From Variovorax sp. ZS18.2.2 (lineage in GTDB: Bacteria > Pseudomonadota > Gammaproteobacteria > Burkholderiales > Burkholderiaceae_C): a DNA stretch of 64,000 bases. The stretch spans positions 248,001 through 312,000 of the forward strand of contig NZ_JANLNM010000005.1 in assembly GCF_024701975.1 (NCBI RefSeq), read 5' to 3'. The notes beneath the pieces are model-generated. The model searched no databases. It was not told where the DNA came from and saw nothing but the letters and a program-made list of their open reading frames with translations. A program made the translations under genes and the position numbers. Positions within the stretch are counted from its first letter, which is position 1; each line of letters starts with the position of its first letter. Below are positions 1-10,200 of this stretch, in pieces.

Positions 1-2317
1 TTCCTGAGCCCTCGACTGTGATGTCCTTGCCCTTGATGACGATGGTCCCGTCCTTCTTCATCGTGATGCTGGCGCTGCCCGTGGTGATCGAGATCGAGTC
101 GCCCGCGCTGATGACGAGGTTCTTGCCGACCGAGAGCGCGTCGTCTTTTCCCACGCTTGTCGAGCGCCCCCCGCCCACGCTGCGCGACTCGTCGGCGCCC
201 ACATTCGTCGACAGCGCCGCCCCCACATCCACCGACCGGTTCGCCCCGATGCTGCTCGACTGGTTCACCCCCACATTGATCGTCTGGCTCGCTCCCACCG
301 TCACCGCCTGCATCGCCCCCACCGTGATCTCCTGCGCCGCGCCGATGGTGATGGTCTCGTTGATCCCCACCGTGTGCGTGCGCTGCAGCGCCACCGTCGC
401 GCTCTCGCTCGCGCCCACCGTGATCGTGCGGTTCTGCCCGATGGAGATCGTCTCGTTCAGGTCCACCGTCTCCGTGCGGTTCTGATGGATCGTGATGGTC
501 TCGTTCTTGTCCACCGTTTCCGTGCGCTGCCCGTGCACGGTGATGGTCTCGTTGTTGTCCACCGTCTCGGTGCGGTCGTGCTTGACGTGCGTGGTCTCGT
601 CGTGGTCGATGGTCTTGGTGCGGTCGTGGCCGACCCAGTGCGTCTCGTCGTTCTCGACCTCGATGTCCTGGTTCTTCTCGGCGTGCAGGTACACCTGCTC
701 CGAGCCCTTCTTGTCCTCGAAGCGGAACTCGTTGCAGTTCGAGGCGCTGCCCTTGGGCGTGGAGCGCGTACGAAAGCCGCTCTGCGTGTGCGAGCCGAAC
801 GGGATCGGCTGATCGTCGTTGTAGACGCGGCCCACGATGATCGGCCGGTCGGGGTCGCCGTTCAAAAAGTCGACGATCACCTCCTGCCCGATGCGCGGAA
901 TGAAATACCCGCCCCAGCCCTTGCCCGCCCACGGCTGCGACACGCGCACCCAGCAGGTCGATTTCTCGTCGCTCTTGTCGTAGCGGTCCCAGTGAAAGTG
1001 CACCTTCACGCGGCCGAAGTCGTCGGCATGGATCTCCTCGCCGGCCGGCCCCACCACGATGGCCGACTGCGGCCCCGGCATCACCACGCGGGGCGTGAGG
1101 CGCGGCGGGCGAAACGGCACGTCGATCGGCAGCGCGGTGATCAGGAAGGCGCTCGTGCCCTGCAGGTCGGTGCGCAGCGCGGGCGCACTGGCGATCAGCG
1201 CTTCGAGCGCGGGCCGCGCCTGGGCGTTCACCGCGTCGTCGTCGAGCGCTTCGCGCAGCGCCTGCTCGATCGGCATCCGTGGCGTGTTGTGGGAAATGCT
1301 CTCGTAGCCCGGATGGCTCGCCACGAAGGTGCAGGCCGCGATCACGTAGTCGCCATCGCGCGCGCCGTCGGGGTCGCCCTCGAAGCTGAAGCTGCGCCCC
1401 GCGGTCACGTCGGGCCAGGTGGTCAGCGCCCAGTGACGCTGGCGGCGCGCGACGATCTCTTCGCCGCGCAGCTTGCCCTTGTCGTCCGCATCGCCGCTCG
1501 AGAAATACCCGCCCTCGAATTCGAAGGCCTCGAACTCGGCCAGCTCGTGCTTGTCGGGCGCGCCGCCCGCGGCCACGAGCTTCTTCTTGATGGACTTGAA
1601 GTTGCTGTCCTGCGATGCATAGGTGCCGGTGTCGAACTGGCGCGCGCTCACCCAGCGCGAGATCTCGTTGTGGCGCGCCTCGGTGGCGTCGGTCGCCACG
1701 TGGCGCAGGGTGCCCTCGGCGGGCAGCTTGTCGTGTGCGATGTCGCTCGCGTCCGACAGGTGCATGGTGCCGGGCGCGTCGTGCGCGTCGAACCAGTAAT
1801 AGATACCTTCGTCTTCCAATAGACGCGATAAAAACTGGTAGTCGCTCTCCTGGTGCTGCACGCAGTAGCGCCGCGGGTTGTGGGTGCCGATCACGTTGCC
1901 GGTCTTGGTCTTCTTGAAGCGCTTGATCGGGCTGTCTTCGAACACCGCGTCGAGCACCTCGAGCACTTTCTTGTCCTGCAGGATGCGCGAGTTGATGCGC
2001 TTGCAAAGCAGCCAGAACCACGAGCGCAGGCCGATGCGGTATTCGAAGTGCCGCCCCACGTGGCCGGTGCGTTCGAAGCGCACCGCATGGCCCTGGCAGT
2101 GGCGCTCGTGCACGCCGCCGTCCTTGTCCTGGAACTCGATGACCACGTCGAACGCGCGGCCCAGGATGTCCTTGGCGTCGAGCGCCCGGTTCTTCGACAG
2201 CACGGTGAGTTCGTAGGTGGACGGGCGTGCCAAGGCCTCGTGACCCACGATGCGCCAGAACATCAGTTCGCCGTTCGCGGGCGAATCGCTTTCGATACGG
2301 AACTCGTGATCAGCCAT
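1..2317 (-). CDS. vgrG: VgrG spike protein (T6SS TssI), 3' end cut by window
   Basis: An open frame runs from an ATG at 2315-2317 to the window edge without a stop (about 772 codons). The start MADHEFRIE and the first ~600 residues are nearly the same as the second VgrG at 7220-10261, with the same gp27/gp5-like base and OB region (DGRVKVHFHWD-type block, here DFGRVKVHFHWDRYD). Beyond that lies a long run of short repeats of the type TVGxNETITI, which form the beta-helical needle. VgrG trimers cap the Hcp tube and carry effectors, usually with a PAAR tip. It is the last gene of the adaptor module, after the DUF4150 PAAR-like gene. Any C-terminal effector domain or following toxin/immunity genes lie beyond the left edge. 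Family is certain; the C-terminus is unseen. Confidence 0.95.
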   Translation of the reverse strand, partial: MADHEFRIESDSPANGELMFWRIVGHEALARPSTYELTVLSKNRALDAKDILGRAFDVVIEFQDKDGGVHERHCQGHAVRFERTGHVGRHFEYRIGLRSWFWLLCKRINSRILQDKKVLEVLDAVFEDSPIKRFKKTKTGNVIGTHNPRRYCVQHQESDYQFLSRLLEDEGIYYWFDAHDAPGTMHLSDASDIAHDKLPAEGTLRHVATDATEARHNEISRWVSARQFDTGTYASQDSNFKSIKKKLVAAGGAPDKHELAEFEAFEFEGGYFSSGDADDKGKLRGEEIVARRQRHWALTTWPDVTAGRSFSFEGDPDGARDGDYVIAACTFVASHPGYESISHNTPRMPIEQALREALDDDAVNAQARPALEALIASAPALRTDLQGTSAFLITALPIDVPFRPPRLTPRVVMPGPQSAIVVGPAGEEIHADDFGRVKVHFHWDRYDKSDEKSTCWVRVSQPWAGKGWGGYFIPRIGQEVIVDFLNGDPDRPIIVGRVYNDDQPIPFGSHTQSGFRTRSTPKGSASNCNEFRFEDKKGSEQVYLHAEKNQDIEVENDETHWVGHDRTKTIDHDETTHVKHDRTETVDNNETITVHGQRTETVDKNETITIHQNRTETVDLNETISIGQNRTITVGASESATVALQRTHTVGINETITIGAAQEITVGAMQAVTVGASQTINVGVNQSSSIGANRSVDVGAALSTNVGADESRSVGGGRSTSVGKDDALSVGKNLVISAGDSISITTGSASITMKKDGTIVIKGKDITVEGSG

Positions 2318-2404
2318 ATGTTTCGGCTCAAGGCCTCCTCGCCCGTCTTTTCCGGTCTTTGGCTCTCTCCCACAGGCCTTGCGACCTGTCGTCGTGGTTG
2401 CGCC

Positions 2405-2800
2405 TCAGGGCGCCAGCAGCAGCACATTGGTCTGGCTTGGCACCACGCGAACGCCGGGACAGTTGGTGCTGTTCTGCAGGCTCGAGCTGCTCAGGCGCGT
2501 CGCGGGCATGCCGTTGAGCAGCACGGTGAAGGCACCCGTCAAATGCCGGCTCGGTCCCATCACGGTGCCCGAAGCCACGCCCAGCAAGACGCCGGCGTTG
2601 TCGCCATTGGTCATGGGAATGGTCGTTCCGAGGTTGTGGGCCGGACCGGCCATGATCAGGATCGTCGGGCAGTTGGGGATGGCCGTGGCACCCATGGCGA
2701 TGTTCGGGTACGGCACCGGAATGGGGGACGGCGCGGCAGGCGTCATGCACACGTCCGGAAAGCCCGTGTCGGTGCCCATCATCTGGCAGTTGGCAAACAT
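2405..2800 (-). CDS. DUF4150 PAAR-like T6SS tip protein
   Basis: 131 residues, small and cysteine-containing, with the pattern of DUF4150/PAAR-like proteins: an N-terminal MFANCQMMGTDTGFPDVC followed by a proline-rich PSPIPVPYPNIA segment and glycine/asparagine-rich beta repeats. Such proteins sharpen the VgrG spike and help to recruit effectors. It is encoded 13 nt after the DUF3540 gene and just before the truncated vgrG, in the same module as DUF2169 and pentapeptide proteins. That is the usual neighbourhood for this family in proteobacterial T6SS loci. A GAGGAG Shine-Dalgarno lies 9 nt before the ATG. No toxin domain is attached: the length equals the tip domain alone. Confidence 0.88.
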   Translation of the reverse strand: MFANCQMMGTDTGFPDVCMTPAAPSPIPVPYPNIAMGATAIPNCPTILIMAGPAHNLGTTIPMTNGDNAGVLLGVASGTVMGPSRHLTGAFTVLLNGMPATRLSSSSLQNSTNCPGVRVVPSQTNVLLLAP

Positions 2801-2813
2801 GGTGCTGCGCTCC

Positions 2814-3458
2814 TCAGCCGAAATGGATCTGTGCGCCGCGCGTCTTCACCAGCTTGCTGCCGTTGGCCAGCACATGTTCTGCCTGCATGCGCAGCAGCTG
2901 CTCGGCCTCGCACTCGATGTGGATCGCGCTGACGCGGTCGGTGCCCTTCGTCGTGCGCTGGTACTGGCGGCTGAAGTGGGTCACCCGGTCCATCACGCTG
3001 GTCAGGACCGAGCCCACGATCTTCACCGTGGTGGCCACGGCGCGCAGCTGCCGGCCGATGAGTTCGGCCACCCCGACCGTCAACACCGCGTGCTCCGCGA
3101 CCACATCGAGTCGCTCGCTGCGCAGGCGCAGGGTGGTGGCTTTGATCTCCAGCGCGCCATCGCAGTGCAGCACGGCCGGCGTGTCGGCCGCGCGCTGCAG
3201 CACCGCGAGCACCCAGACCTCCTGCGGACCGGTTCGCACGCAGGCCACCTGGTCGCCGGGCGCCGGCAGCAGCAGGCAGCTGGCGGCGCGGCGCACCTCG
3301 AACGACTGCGCGCCGTCGTTCACCCGCAAGGCTGCGTCGCCGCACGCCTCGACGTGTGCGCTCCAGCAGGCCGGCGAGGCCGCCGGCTGCGGGCGTGCGG
3401 CGGTGGGGCGGCGGCCCCGGTGGGTGGCGACGGCGGCGTGCGAAGCAACGGTGTTCAT
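2814..3458 (-). CDS. DUF3540 T6SS-associated protein
   Basis: 214 residues from the ATG at 3456-3458. The longer open frame upstream overlaps the pentapeptide gene and has no family features. The C-terminal half (LEIKATTLRLRSERLDVVAEHA) is a regular beta-repeat stretch like VgrG needles, and the protein fits the DUF3540 family found next to DUF2169 and DUF4150 genes. Its exact role is not established. Given its beta-helical character and place between pentapeptide protein and PAAR-like tip, a structural or loading role at the spike is plausible but inferred. The stop lies 13 nt before the DUF4150 start, so the genes are co-transcribed. Confidence 0.8.
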   Translation of the reverse strand: MNTVASHAAVATHRGRRPTAARPQPAASPACWSAHVEACGDAALRVNDGAQSFEVRRAASCLLLPAPGDQVACVRTGPQEVWVLAVLQRAADTPAVLHCDGALEIKATTLRLRSERLDVVAEHAVLTVGVAELIGRQLRAVATTVKIVGSVLTSVMDRVTHFSRQYQRTTKGTDRVSAIHIECEAEQLLRMQAEHVLANGSKLVKTRGAQIHFG

Positions 3459-3490
3459 GAGAGTTCCTTGGGGTCTTGTCGGGGCGGGTT

Positions 3491-4549
3491 TCATGCAGAG
3501 ACGGCGGGGGGGCGCCATTGCTCGGCCTGCGCACGCTCGGGATCGGTCTCCAGCGCGCGAGCGCGGTCGCTCATCTGCGCGTTGTCGGTGCGGGTGCCAT
3601 GCAGGCAGGTGCGAAACAGGATCGCGTCGCGCAGGTCGGCATCGGGCAGGTGGGCGTGGCTGAGGTCGGCATAGCTCAGTTCGGCACCCGACATGCGCGC
3701 ACGCGCGAGGTCGGCGCCGGCGAAGTGCGTCTGCCAGAGGTCCGCACCGGTGAAGTTGCTGCCCGGAAGTACGGCGCCGGTGAACAGCGACTGGCGCAGC
3801 CGGGCTCCGGAGAAATCCACGTTCTCGCCCTGCGCCTCGCAGAACAGCGCCATCGGGGCGGTCACGCCCGCGAAACGGGCGCCATCGAGCCGGGCACCCT
3901 GAAAGTTGCAGCGAGGCAGCGTGTTGCCGCCGAAATCCGCGCCCCGGAGGTCGGCCGCGCCGAACTGGCAGGACTCGAGCGTGAGCCCGGCGAACGACAG
4001 GCCGGCAAGCACGGTCTTGACGAAGATCGTCCGCCGCAGCGAGGCACCGCTCCAGCTCAGGTGCGTCAGCGTGCACTCCATGACCGTGGCCTGGTGCCAG
4101 TCCGCCGCGTCGGCGCAGACGTCGACCAGGCTGCAGCCGCTGAACAACGCGGCGTCCAGGTTGGCCTGCGCCAGGTTCGCATGGTCCAGCCGTGTCTTCG
4201 TGACCACCGCCATCGACATCCAGGCCTCGCCGCATTGGGCGTGGGCCGCGCCGCATTCGTTGAACGTTGCGGCATGCAGGTTGGCGCGGCGCAGGTCGAC
4301 ATGGTCCATCTCGCAGCGGTTGAACACCGCGCGCCGCAGCTGCGCGCCGGACAGCAACGCACCGCGCAGATCGCATTCGTCGAACACCGCCTCGCGCAGG
4401 TCCGCGTCGCGCAGGTCGGTGCCGGACAGTCGCATCTTGGAGAAGGTCCCGCCGGCCAGCGAGCTGCCCGCATAGTGACGGCCCGACAGGTCGAACCCGC
4501 TCAGGGGCTCGCCCATGGCGACGGCAATGGTCAGGAGTTCCGGGCTCAT
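3491..4549 (-). CDS. Pentapeptide-repeat protein of T6SS adaptor module
   Basis: 352 residues built almost wholly of A(D/N)LxX pentapeptides, for example LSGTDLRDADLREAVFDECDLR, which fold into a right-handed quadrilateral beta-helix. No signal peptide, membrane segment or catalytic motif is visible. It lies 61 nt after the DUF2169-pentapeptide gene and 32 nt before the DUF3540 gene. Pentapeptide proteins of this sort accompany DUF2169 adaptors in T6SS cargo modules; whether this one is an effector, a carrier or a structural sleeve cannot be told from sequence. Confident in fold, not in function. Confidence 0.85.
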   Translation of the reverse strand: MSPELLTIAVAMGEPLSGFDLSGRHYAGSSLAGGTFSKMRLSGTDLRDADLREAVFDECDLRGALLSGAQLRRAVFNRCEMDHVDLRRANLHAATFNECGAAHAQCGEAWMSMAVVTKTRLDHANLAQANLDAALFSGCSLVDVCADAADWHQATVMECTLTHLSWSGASLRRTIFVKTVLAGLSFAGLTLESCQFGAADLRGADFGGNTLPRCNFQGARLDGARFAGVTAPMALFCEAQGENVDFSGARLRQSLFTGAVLPGSNFTGADLWQTHFAGADLARARMSGAELSYADLSHAHLPDADLRDAILFRTCLHGTRTDNAQMSDRARALETDPERAQAEQWRPPAVSA

Positions 4550-4610
4550 CGGCGTGGCTCCCGGCCGGCGCCGGCAGGCGAGGTGCGCGAATGCCTCTTC
4601 ATGGGCCGCT

Positions 4611-7208
4611 TCATGGCGCCGCCTGCTGTTCGGGCGTCAGGCGCGGCCAGGTGCGCGCGCGCGTGAGCAGCGCCTGGTCGAAGCGCGTGTCGCCACTGAG
4701 CCGCACGCGTGCAAGGTCGGCGCCGAAGAGATTGCTCTGCCGCAGATCGGCGCCGCGCAGGTCGGCGTGCTGCAGCACTGCGTTGCTGAAGTTGGCCCCC
4801 GCCATCCGGGCGTGCGCCAGGTCGGCCTTGCACAGCAGCGCGCCCTTGGCAGAGGTCAGGCGCCAGTCGCTGCGAGCCAGCCGCGCGCCGATCAGGTTGG
4901 CGCCGTCCAGCATGCTGCCCACCAGCGACACCTGGCTCAGATCCATGCCACCGAAATTGGCGGAACCCAATGCAGCATGGCCGAGGTCTGCGCCGACCAG
5001 GCTGCAGCCTTCCACGAACACCACGCCATCAGCCAGCACCCCGGACGCATGGACGCCGTCGAGCCGGCACTGGACGAAAGTGGCGCGTGCCATGTGCGCC
5101 GCGCGCAGATCGCAGCCGCGCAGATCGCACTCGATGAAATTGGCATCGTCCAGCACGGCTTCGGTGAACACCGTGCCGCGCAGGTCCTGCTTGTAGAAGA
5201 GCTGTCCGGCGGCCTGGGCGCGCTGCAGGTCGACCCCGCCCCACACCACGTCCAGCCAGGAGGCCCCCTCCAGGCGAGCGCCGCGCAAGCGCGCGCCGGT
5301 CCAGTCGCTGCCGTCGAAGCGGGCGTTGCTGCAGTCGGCATCCTCGAGCACCGCGCCGACCAGGCGCGCACCTCCGAGGTTGGCGCCGACCAGCGAGGTT
5401 TCCACCGCGATCGTGCCGCGCAGGTTGGCGTGCGCAAGCACCGCGTGGGACAGGTTGGCGCCCGACAGGTTGGCGTTCTCGAAGTTGGCGCTCTCCAGCC
5501 AGGCGCCTGCGAAATTCACGCCCCGCAGATCGAGTCCGCTGAAGTCGGCGCCCGTCAGGTCCATGCCGCTGAAATGCTTCAGGCCAGCCGGGACCGCCAC
5601 CGCCATCTCCGCGCGCAATTGCGCGGCGGCGGCCGGCGCCATCGGCGCCACCGGCGGTTGCAGGTGGGCGCCTGCCAGGTAGCCGGTCACTTCGACCAGC
5701 TCCTTCTCGAGCAGTGGGCCATAGACGGCCCGTGCGTCGAAACTGCGGTTCGCGCCTTGTGCCGCGCTGCGCAGCCGCTCCACCTCGCGCTCGGCCTTGA
5801 AGACCGGCGGGCCCCGATGCTGCAGCGCCGCGAGGTCGATGCCGCGCTCGGCGGCAAATTCGATCGCCTTTTCCATCTGGATCAGCGTGCCGTTGAGCGC
5901 TTCCCACTGCTGGCGTTCGGCTTCCTCGATCTTTCGTTCCAGGTACTGCGCCAGTTCATCCGGCGGTGGCTGAGCCTCGCGCTCGGGCATGACGATGCCC
6001 AGCGCGTCCGGGTCGCGTCCGGCGGCGCGCGCTTCGTCGCGCGCCAACGCCACTTCGATCTGGGCACGCCGGACCTGCGCCTCGGCCTGCAGGCCCTCCA
6101 TGGCGAATGCCTCGCCGGCCTGCAGCGCCGCGGGGTCGCTGGCGTCGAGCCCGGCGGGCAGCAGGTCGCTGTCGCGCAGGCTGTGGACGGCGCCCATGCG
6201 CGGATCGGCGCGCTGGGCGAGCACCCGCAGGTAGTGGGCATCGTCCTTCGCTTCGCCGAGCCGCTCGACCGCACCCGTGAGGCCGACCACGTCCGAGCCG
6301 TCGTCGCGGGCCACCTCGGCGAGGCCGTGAAAGAGCAGCACCAGCCGCTCTGCATGCGGGAAGAACCATACGGTCGTCGCACGCATCGGCACCTCGCGCA
6401 GCTTGGGCTCGCTGCCGGCCACCGCATAGCTGGCGAAGACGCGCGCCCGCAGGCCGGGCAGGCGGCCTTCGATGCGCGGCTCGCGTGGATGCAGGTTTTC
6501 CAGCACGAAGGGTTCGTCGCCGCGCAACGGCCCGCCGAGCCACTGGTCCGCCGGCGCGAGGTTGAAATAGCGCCAGTCCAGATCGGGCGCGAACCCGGGC
6601 GAATGCATCTTCAGATAGTCGGCGTCATAGGTGCCACGGTACTGAAGGCGCTGGGGGTGTCCCGGGTCCAGCCGATGCCAGCCCGCAGGCTGCGCGGCAT
6701 GGTCCGGCTGGCGCAACGGATCGTCCGCGCGCTCGATGTTGGGCAGCGGCCGATGGCCGTCGCGCAACTGCCGGCCGACGCCCGCCGGGTTCATGGGCAT
6801 GTCCGGTCCGCCATAGGCATGCGCCCAGTCGATGGGCATGCTGTCGAAGGGCTGCGGCGCACTGGCGCGGGTGCCGTCCCAGAAACGGTGGCCGAACACC
6901 AGCAGGGTCTTGCTGGTGCCGCCGAGGCTGGCGCGCACCGCGCACGCCGTCTGTTGCTGCTGCGGGGGCGGAAAGGCCTTGCCGTGCACCAGGAACTCCG
7001 GCGTGAGCTTGGCCACGCCTTCGTCGATCAGCGGTTCACCCATCTCCGCGGCAAGGAAGTCCCACATCGACTGCTCGCCCCAGAGCGCCCCCTTTTCGCC
7101 CTGCGCGAAAGGCACGTGCAGGGCCGCGGTGATGCAAAGACCGAAACGCTGTCGGTATTCGATCGGCCTCGTGCTCAGGCCCATGGCCTGCGGCTTGACG
7201 ACTTGCAT
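4611..7208 (-). CDS. DUF2169 adaptor fused to pentapeptide repeats
   Basis: 865 residues. The first ~350 match the DUF2169 family (start MQVVKPQAMGLSTRPIEYRQ, then FGxxxTAALHVPF-type and PAGVGR/DW-rich segments), followed by a charged helical linker (~360-500). The C-terminal ~350 residues are A(D/N)LxX pentapeptide repeats. DUF2169 proteins have been described as adaptors that load effectors onto VgrG/PAAR, as in Agrobacterium. Here the gene starts 11 nt after the stop of the second vgrG, supporting the same role. No nuclease or other toxin motif was recognised, so the cargo is either the pentapeptide part or a protein encoded beyond the left edge. Confidence 0.88.
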   Translation of the reverse strand: MQVVKPQAMGLSTRPIEYRQRFGLCITAALHVPFAQGEKGALWGEQSMWDFLAAEMGEPLIDEGVAKLTPEFLVHGKAFPPPQQQQTACAVRASLGGTSKTLLVFGHRFWDGTRASAPQPFDSMPIDWAHAYGGPDMPMNPAGVGRQLRDGHRPLPNIERADDPLRQPDHAAQPAGWHRLDPGHPQRLQYRGTYDADYLKMHSPGFAPDLDWRYFNLAPADQWLGGPLRGDEPFVLENLHPREPRIEGRLPGLRARVFASYAVAGSEPKLREVPMRATTVWFFPHAERLVLLFHGLAEVARDDGSDVVGLTGAVERLGEAKDDAHYLRVLAQRADPRMGAVHSLRDSDLLPAGLDASDPAALQAGEAFAMEGLQAEAQVRRAQIEVALARDEARAAGRDPDALGIVMPEREAQPPPDELAQYLERKIEEAERQQWEALNGTLIQMEKAIEFAAERGIDLAALQHRGPPVFKAEREVERLRSAAQGANRSFDARAVYGPLLEKELVEVTGYLAGAHLQPPVAPMAPAAAAQLRAEMAVAVPAGLKHFSGMDLTGADFSGLDLRGVNFAGAWLESANFENANLSGANLSHAVLAHANLRGTIAVETSLVGANLGGARLVGAVLEDADCSNARFDGSDWTGARLRGARLEGASWLDVVWGGVDLQRAQAAGQLFYKQDLRGTVFTEAVLDDANFIECDLRGCDLRAAHMARATFVQCRLDGVHASGVLADGVVFVEGCSLVGADLGHAALGSANFGGMDLSQVSLVGSMLDGANLIGARLARSDWRLTSAKGALLCKADLAHARMAGANFSNAVLQHADLRGADLRQSNLFGADLARVRLSGDTRFDQALLTRARTWPRLTPEQQAAP

Positions 7209-7219
7209 GCGGCGCTACC

Positions 7220-10200
7220 TCAGGGCTCGCCCGAGCCGGACGAGTTCGGACCAGGCTCGGAGGAGGTCGGCCCGTCGGTCTGCGACGAGTTGGGGCCGCT
7301 GTCGGGCGTTGGTGTCTGGGGTGCCGGATTGGCGGGCGGCGGTTCCGGCGGCACCGAACCATCGTCCAGAGGCTTGAGCGCATCCGCCTGGTCGCCCGCG
7401 TCGCTGCTGGCGGCCCGCGTCATCGCCCCGATGGGGCCGCCCACGACCGCACCGGCCGCACCGCCCACCACACCGCCGACCGCCGTGCCCACCGGGCCGA
7501 AGATGCCCCCCACACCCCCCACCACTGCCGCGCCGGTACCGGCGCCAATGGCCGTGTCGGTGCCAAAGTGCGAACCGGCCAACGAGTGCCCTTGTTCCAG
7601 GCGTGCGTCGCCCGCATTGGCCATGCGGTTCAGCCGGCCCTGGAGCCCCGGCACGGACGCGCACGCCGGATCATTGGCTGCCGCGCGCAGTTGCGCGACC
7701 GCGTCCTCGTACTGTTTGAAGGTGGCCTTGACACCGGCCCTCCCGGTATAGATGCCCCAGATGGCGCTCACCGCCGAGAAAGCGGCTGCCAGCTTGTCGA
7801 TACGGGGCGTGGCATTGCCTCCGCCGCCTGCGCCGCCCGCCTTGAGGATGTGGAACGGCGCCTCCTTCAGGTCGCCGTTCTTGCGCTCGATCCCGATGGC
7901 CGCCACCGAGATGATCTGGATGGCCACCGTGTTCTCTATCTGCATGCCCAGGAAGTTGCTCATGGCCAGGCCGACCGCGTTGTCGGTGCTCATGCCCAGG
8001 AAGGTGGACTGCGCCATGCCCAGGTTGGCTTCGGAGTTGTTGCCGATGTAGCCGCTCGTGTTGGCCCCGAGCACGGTGGTGTTGGAGCCGAGCGATGTCT
8101 GGTTGATGTCGCCGACCGCGATCATGTTGATGTGCGTGTTGCTCACCAGGGTGTATTTCTGGAACGCCGCGGTGTACGGTGCCGCGCCCCCGTCCCAGTT
8201 GATCGAATTGCCGCCGGTTACCTTGAACTCCATGTGGCCGGCCTCGAAGGTCATGCGCGCGGCCTTCTGGCTCATGTTGCCGATCACCGCGATCGTCTGG
8301 TTGCCCTTCACGAAGCGGCCCTCGTTGCCGCCCGTGGAGTCGGTGCGTTTACCCTTGACGTCGATCGTGTGATTGCCCTTGACCAGCAGCGCGTGGTCGG
8401 CATCCACATGGGTGGTCTGGTTGCCGACGATGTGGTTGTCCTGGTTCTGGCCGACCGTGAGCTTCTGGAACTGCTGGATGCTCGTGGTGTCGTTGTTCTG
8501 CACGGTCAGCTTGCGGTCCCGCACCACGGTGGAGGTCTGGTCGCGCTTGACAGTCACCGTCTGGTCGCGATCCACCTTCGTCGAATCGTCGCGCTCCACG
8601 CTGCGGCTCATGTCCAGCTCGGCGTGGATGTTGATGTTCTCCTCGCCCTTCTTGTCCTCGAACATGATCTCGTTGTAGTTCGCAGGGCCGCCGCCGGGCG
8701 TGGAGCGGGTCTTGAAGCCGCTCTGCGTGGGCGACTTGTACGGAATCGGCTGGTCGTCGTTGTAGACGCGGCCGACGATCACCGGGCGGTCCGGATCGCC
8801 GTTCAGGAAATCGACGATCACCTCCTGTCCGATGCGCGGAATGAAATACCCGCCCCAGCCCTTGCCGCCCCAGGGCTGCGACACGCGCACCCAGCAGGTC
8901 GACTTCTCGTTGCTCTCGTCGTAGCGGTCCCAGTGGAAGTGCACCTTCACGCGGCCGTGGTCGTCCACGTGCAGCTCATCGCCGGCGGGGCCGACCACGA
9001 TGGCGGTCTGCGGGCCGGGCATGGTCACGCGCGGCGTGAGGCGCGGCGGCCGGTAGGCGCGCTCCATCGGAATCGCGGTGATCAGGAAGGCGCTCACGCC
9101 CGGCTGCGCGCTGTTGAGCATCGGCGTGCCGGCGATCAGGTCTTCCAGCACCTGCAGCGTGTCGGCGTTCACCGCATCGTCGCGCAGCACGTCGGCCAGG
9201 GACGCATGCACCTGCTGGGGCGTCGCCCCGCCGGTACCCACGCTTTCATAACCGGGGTGGCTCGCCATGAAGGTGCAGGCCGCGATCACGTACTCGCCGT
9301 TGCGCGTGCCGTCGGGGTCGCCCTCGAACTTGAAGCTTCGTCCTGCCGTCACGTCGGGCCAGGTGGTCAGTGCCCAGTGACGGTCGCGGCGCGCGTTGAG
9401 TTCCTCGCCGCGCATCTTGGTGCGGTTCTCGCCGTCGTCGCCGGTGAAGTAGCCGCCGGGAAATTCGAACTCCTCGAAATCCGCCAGCTCGTGATCGTCC
9501 TTCGCGTCGATGCTCGGAGACAGCTTCTTCTTGATCGCCTTGAAGTCGCTGTCGCGCGAGGCCTGCTTGCCGGTGTCGAACTGGCGCGAGCTCACCCAGC
9601 GCGAGATCTCGTTGTGCCGCGCCTCGGTCGCATCGCTGGCCATGTAGCTCAGCGTGCCTTCGACCGGCAGCTTCTCGTGCGCCATGTCGCTCGCGTCCGA
9701 CAGGTGCATGGTGCCGGGCGCATCGTGCGCATCGAACCAGTAGTAGATGCCCTCGTCCTCCAGCAGGCGCGAGAGGAACTGGTAGTCGTTCTCCTGGTGC
9801 TGCACGCAGTAGCGCCGGGGCGTGTGGGTGCCGATCACGTTGCCGGCCTTGGTCTTCTTGAAGCGCTTGATCGGGCTGTCTTCGAACACGGCGTCGAGTA
9901 CTTCGAGCACCTTCTTGTCCTGCAGGATGCGCGAATTGGTGCGCTTGGTGAGCAGCCAGAACCACGAGCGCAGCGTGATGCGGTATTCGAAATGCCGCCC
10001 CACATGCCCCGCGCGCACGAAGCGCACCGCGTGGCCCTGGCAGTGCCGCTCGTGCTTGGCGCCGCCCTTGTCCTGGAACTCGATGACCACGTCGAACGCA
10101 CGGCCCAGGATGTCCTTGGCATCGAGCGCCTTGTTCTTCGAGAGCACCGTGAGCTCGTAGGCCGAGGGGCGCGCGAGCGCCTCGTGACCCACGATGCGCC

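Noticed and set aside
120..700. Regular ~30-nt spaced similarity in the truncated vgrG resembling a CRISPR array
   Set aside because: It is the coding pattern of needle repeats (TVGxNETITI) and keeps frame; no constant direct repeat with unique spacers.
4515..7751. 1078-codon plus-strand frame, and similar long plus-strand frames at 374-1822, 7568-10228 and 28649-32449
   Set aside because: They are antisense to clear family members (DUF2169, VgrG, TssM), have no domain signature and are rich in Arg/His/Val as expected of GC-rich shadow frames.
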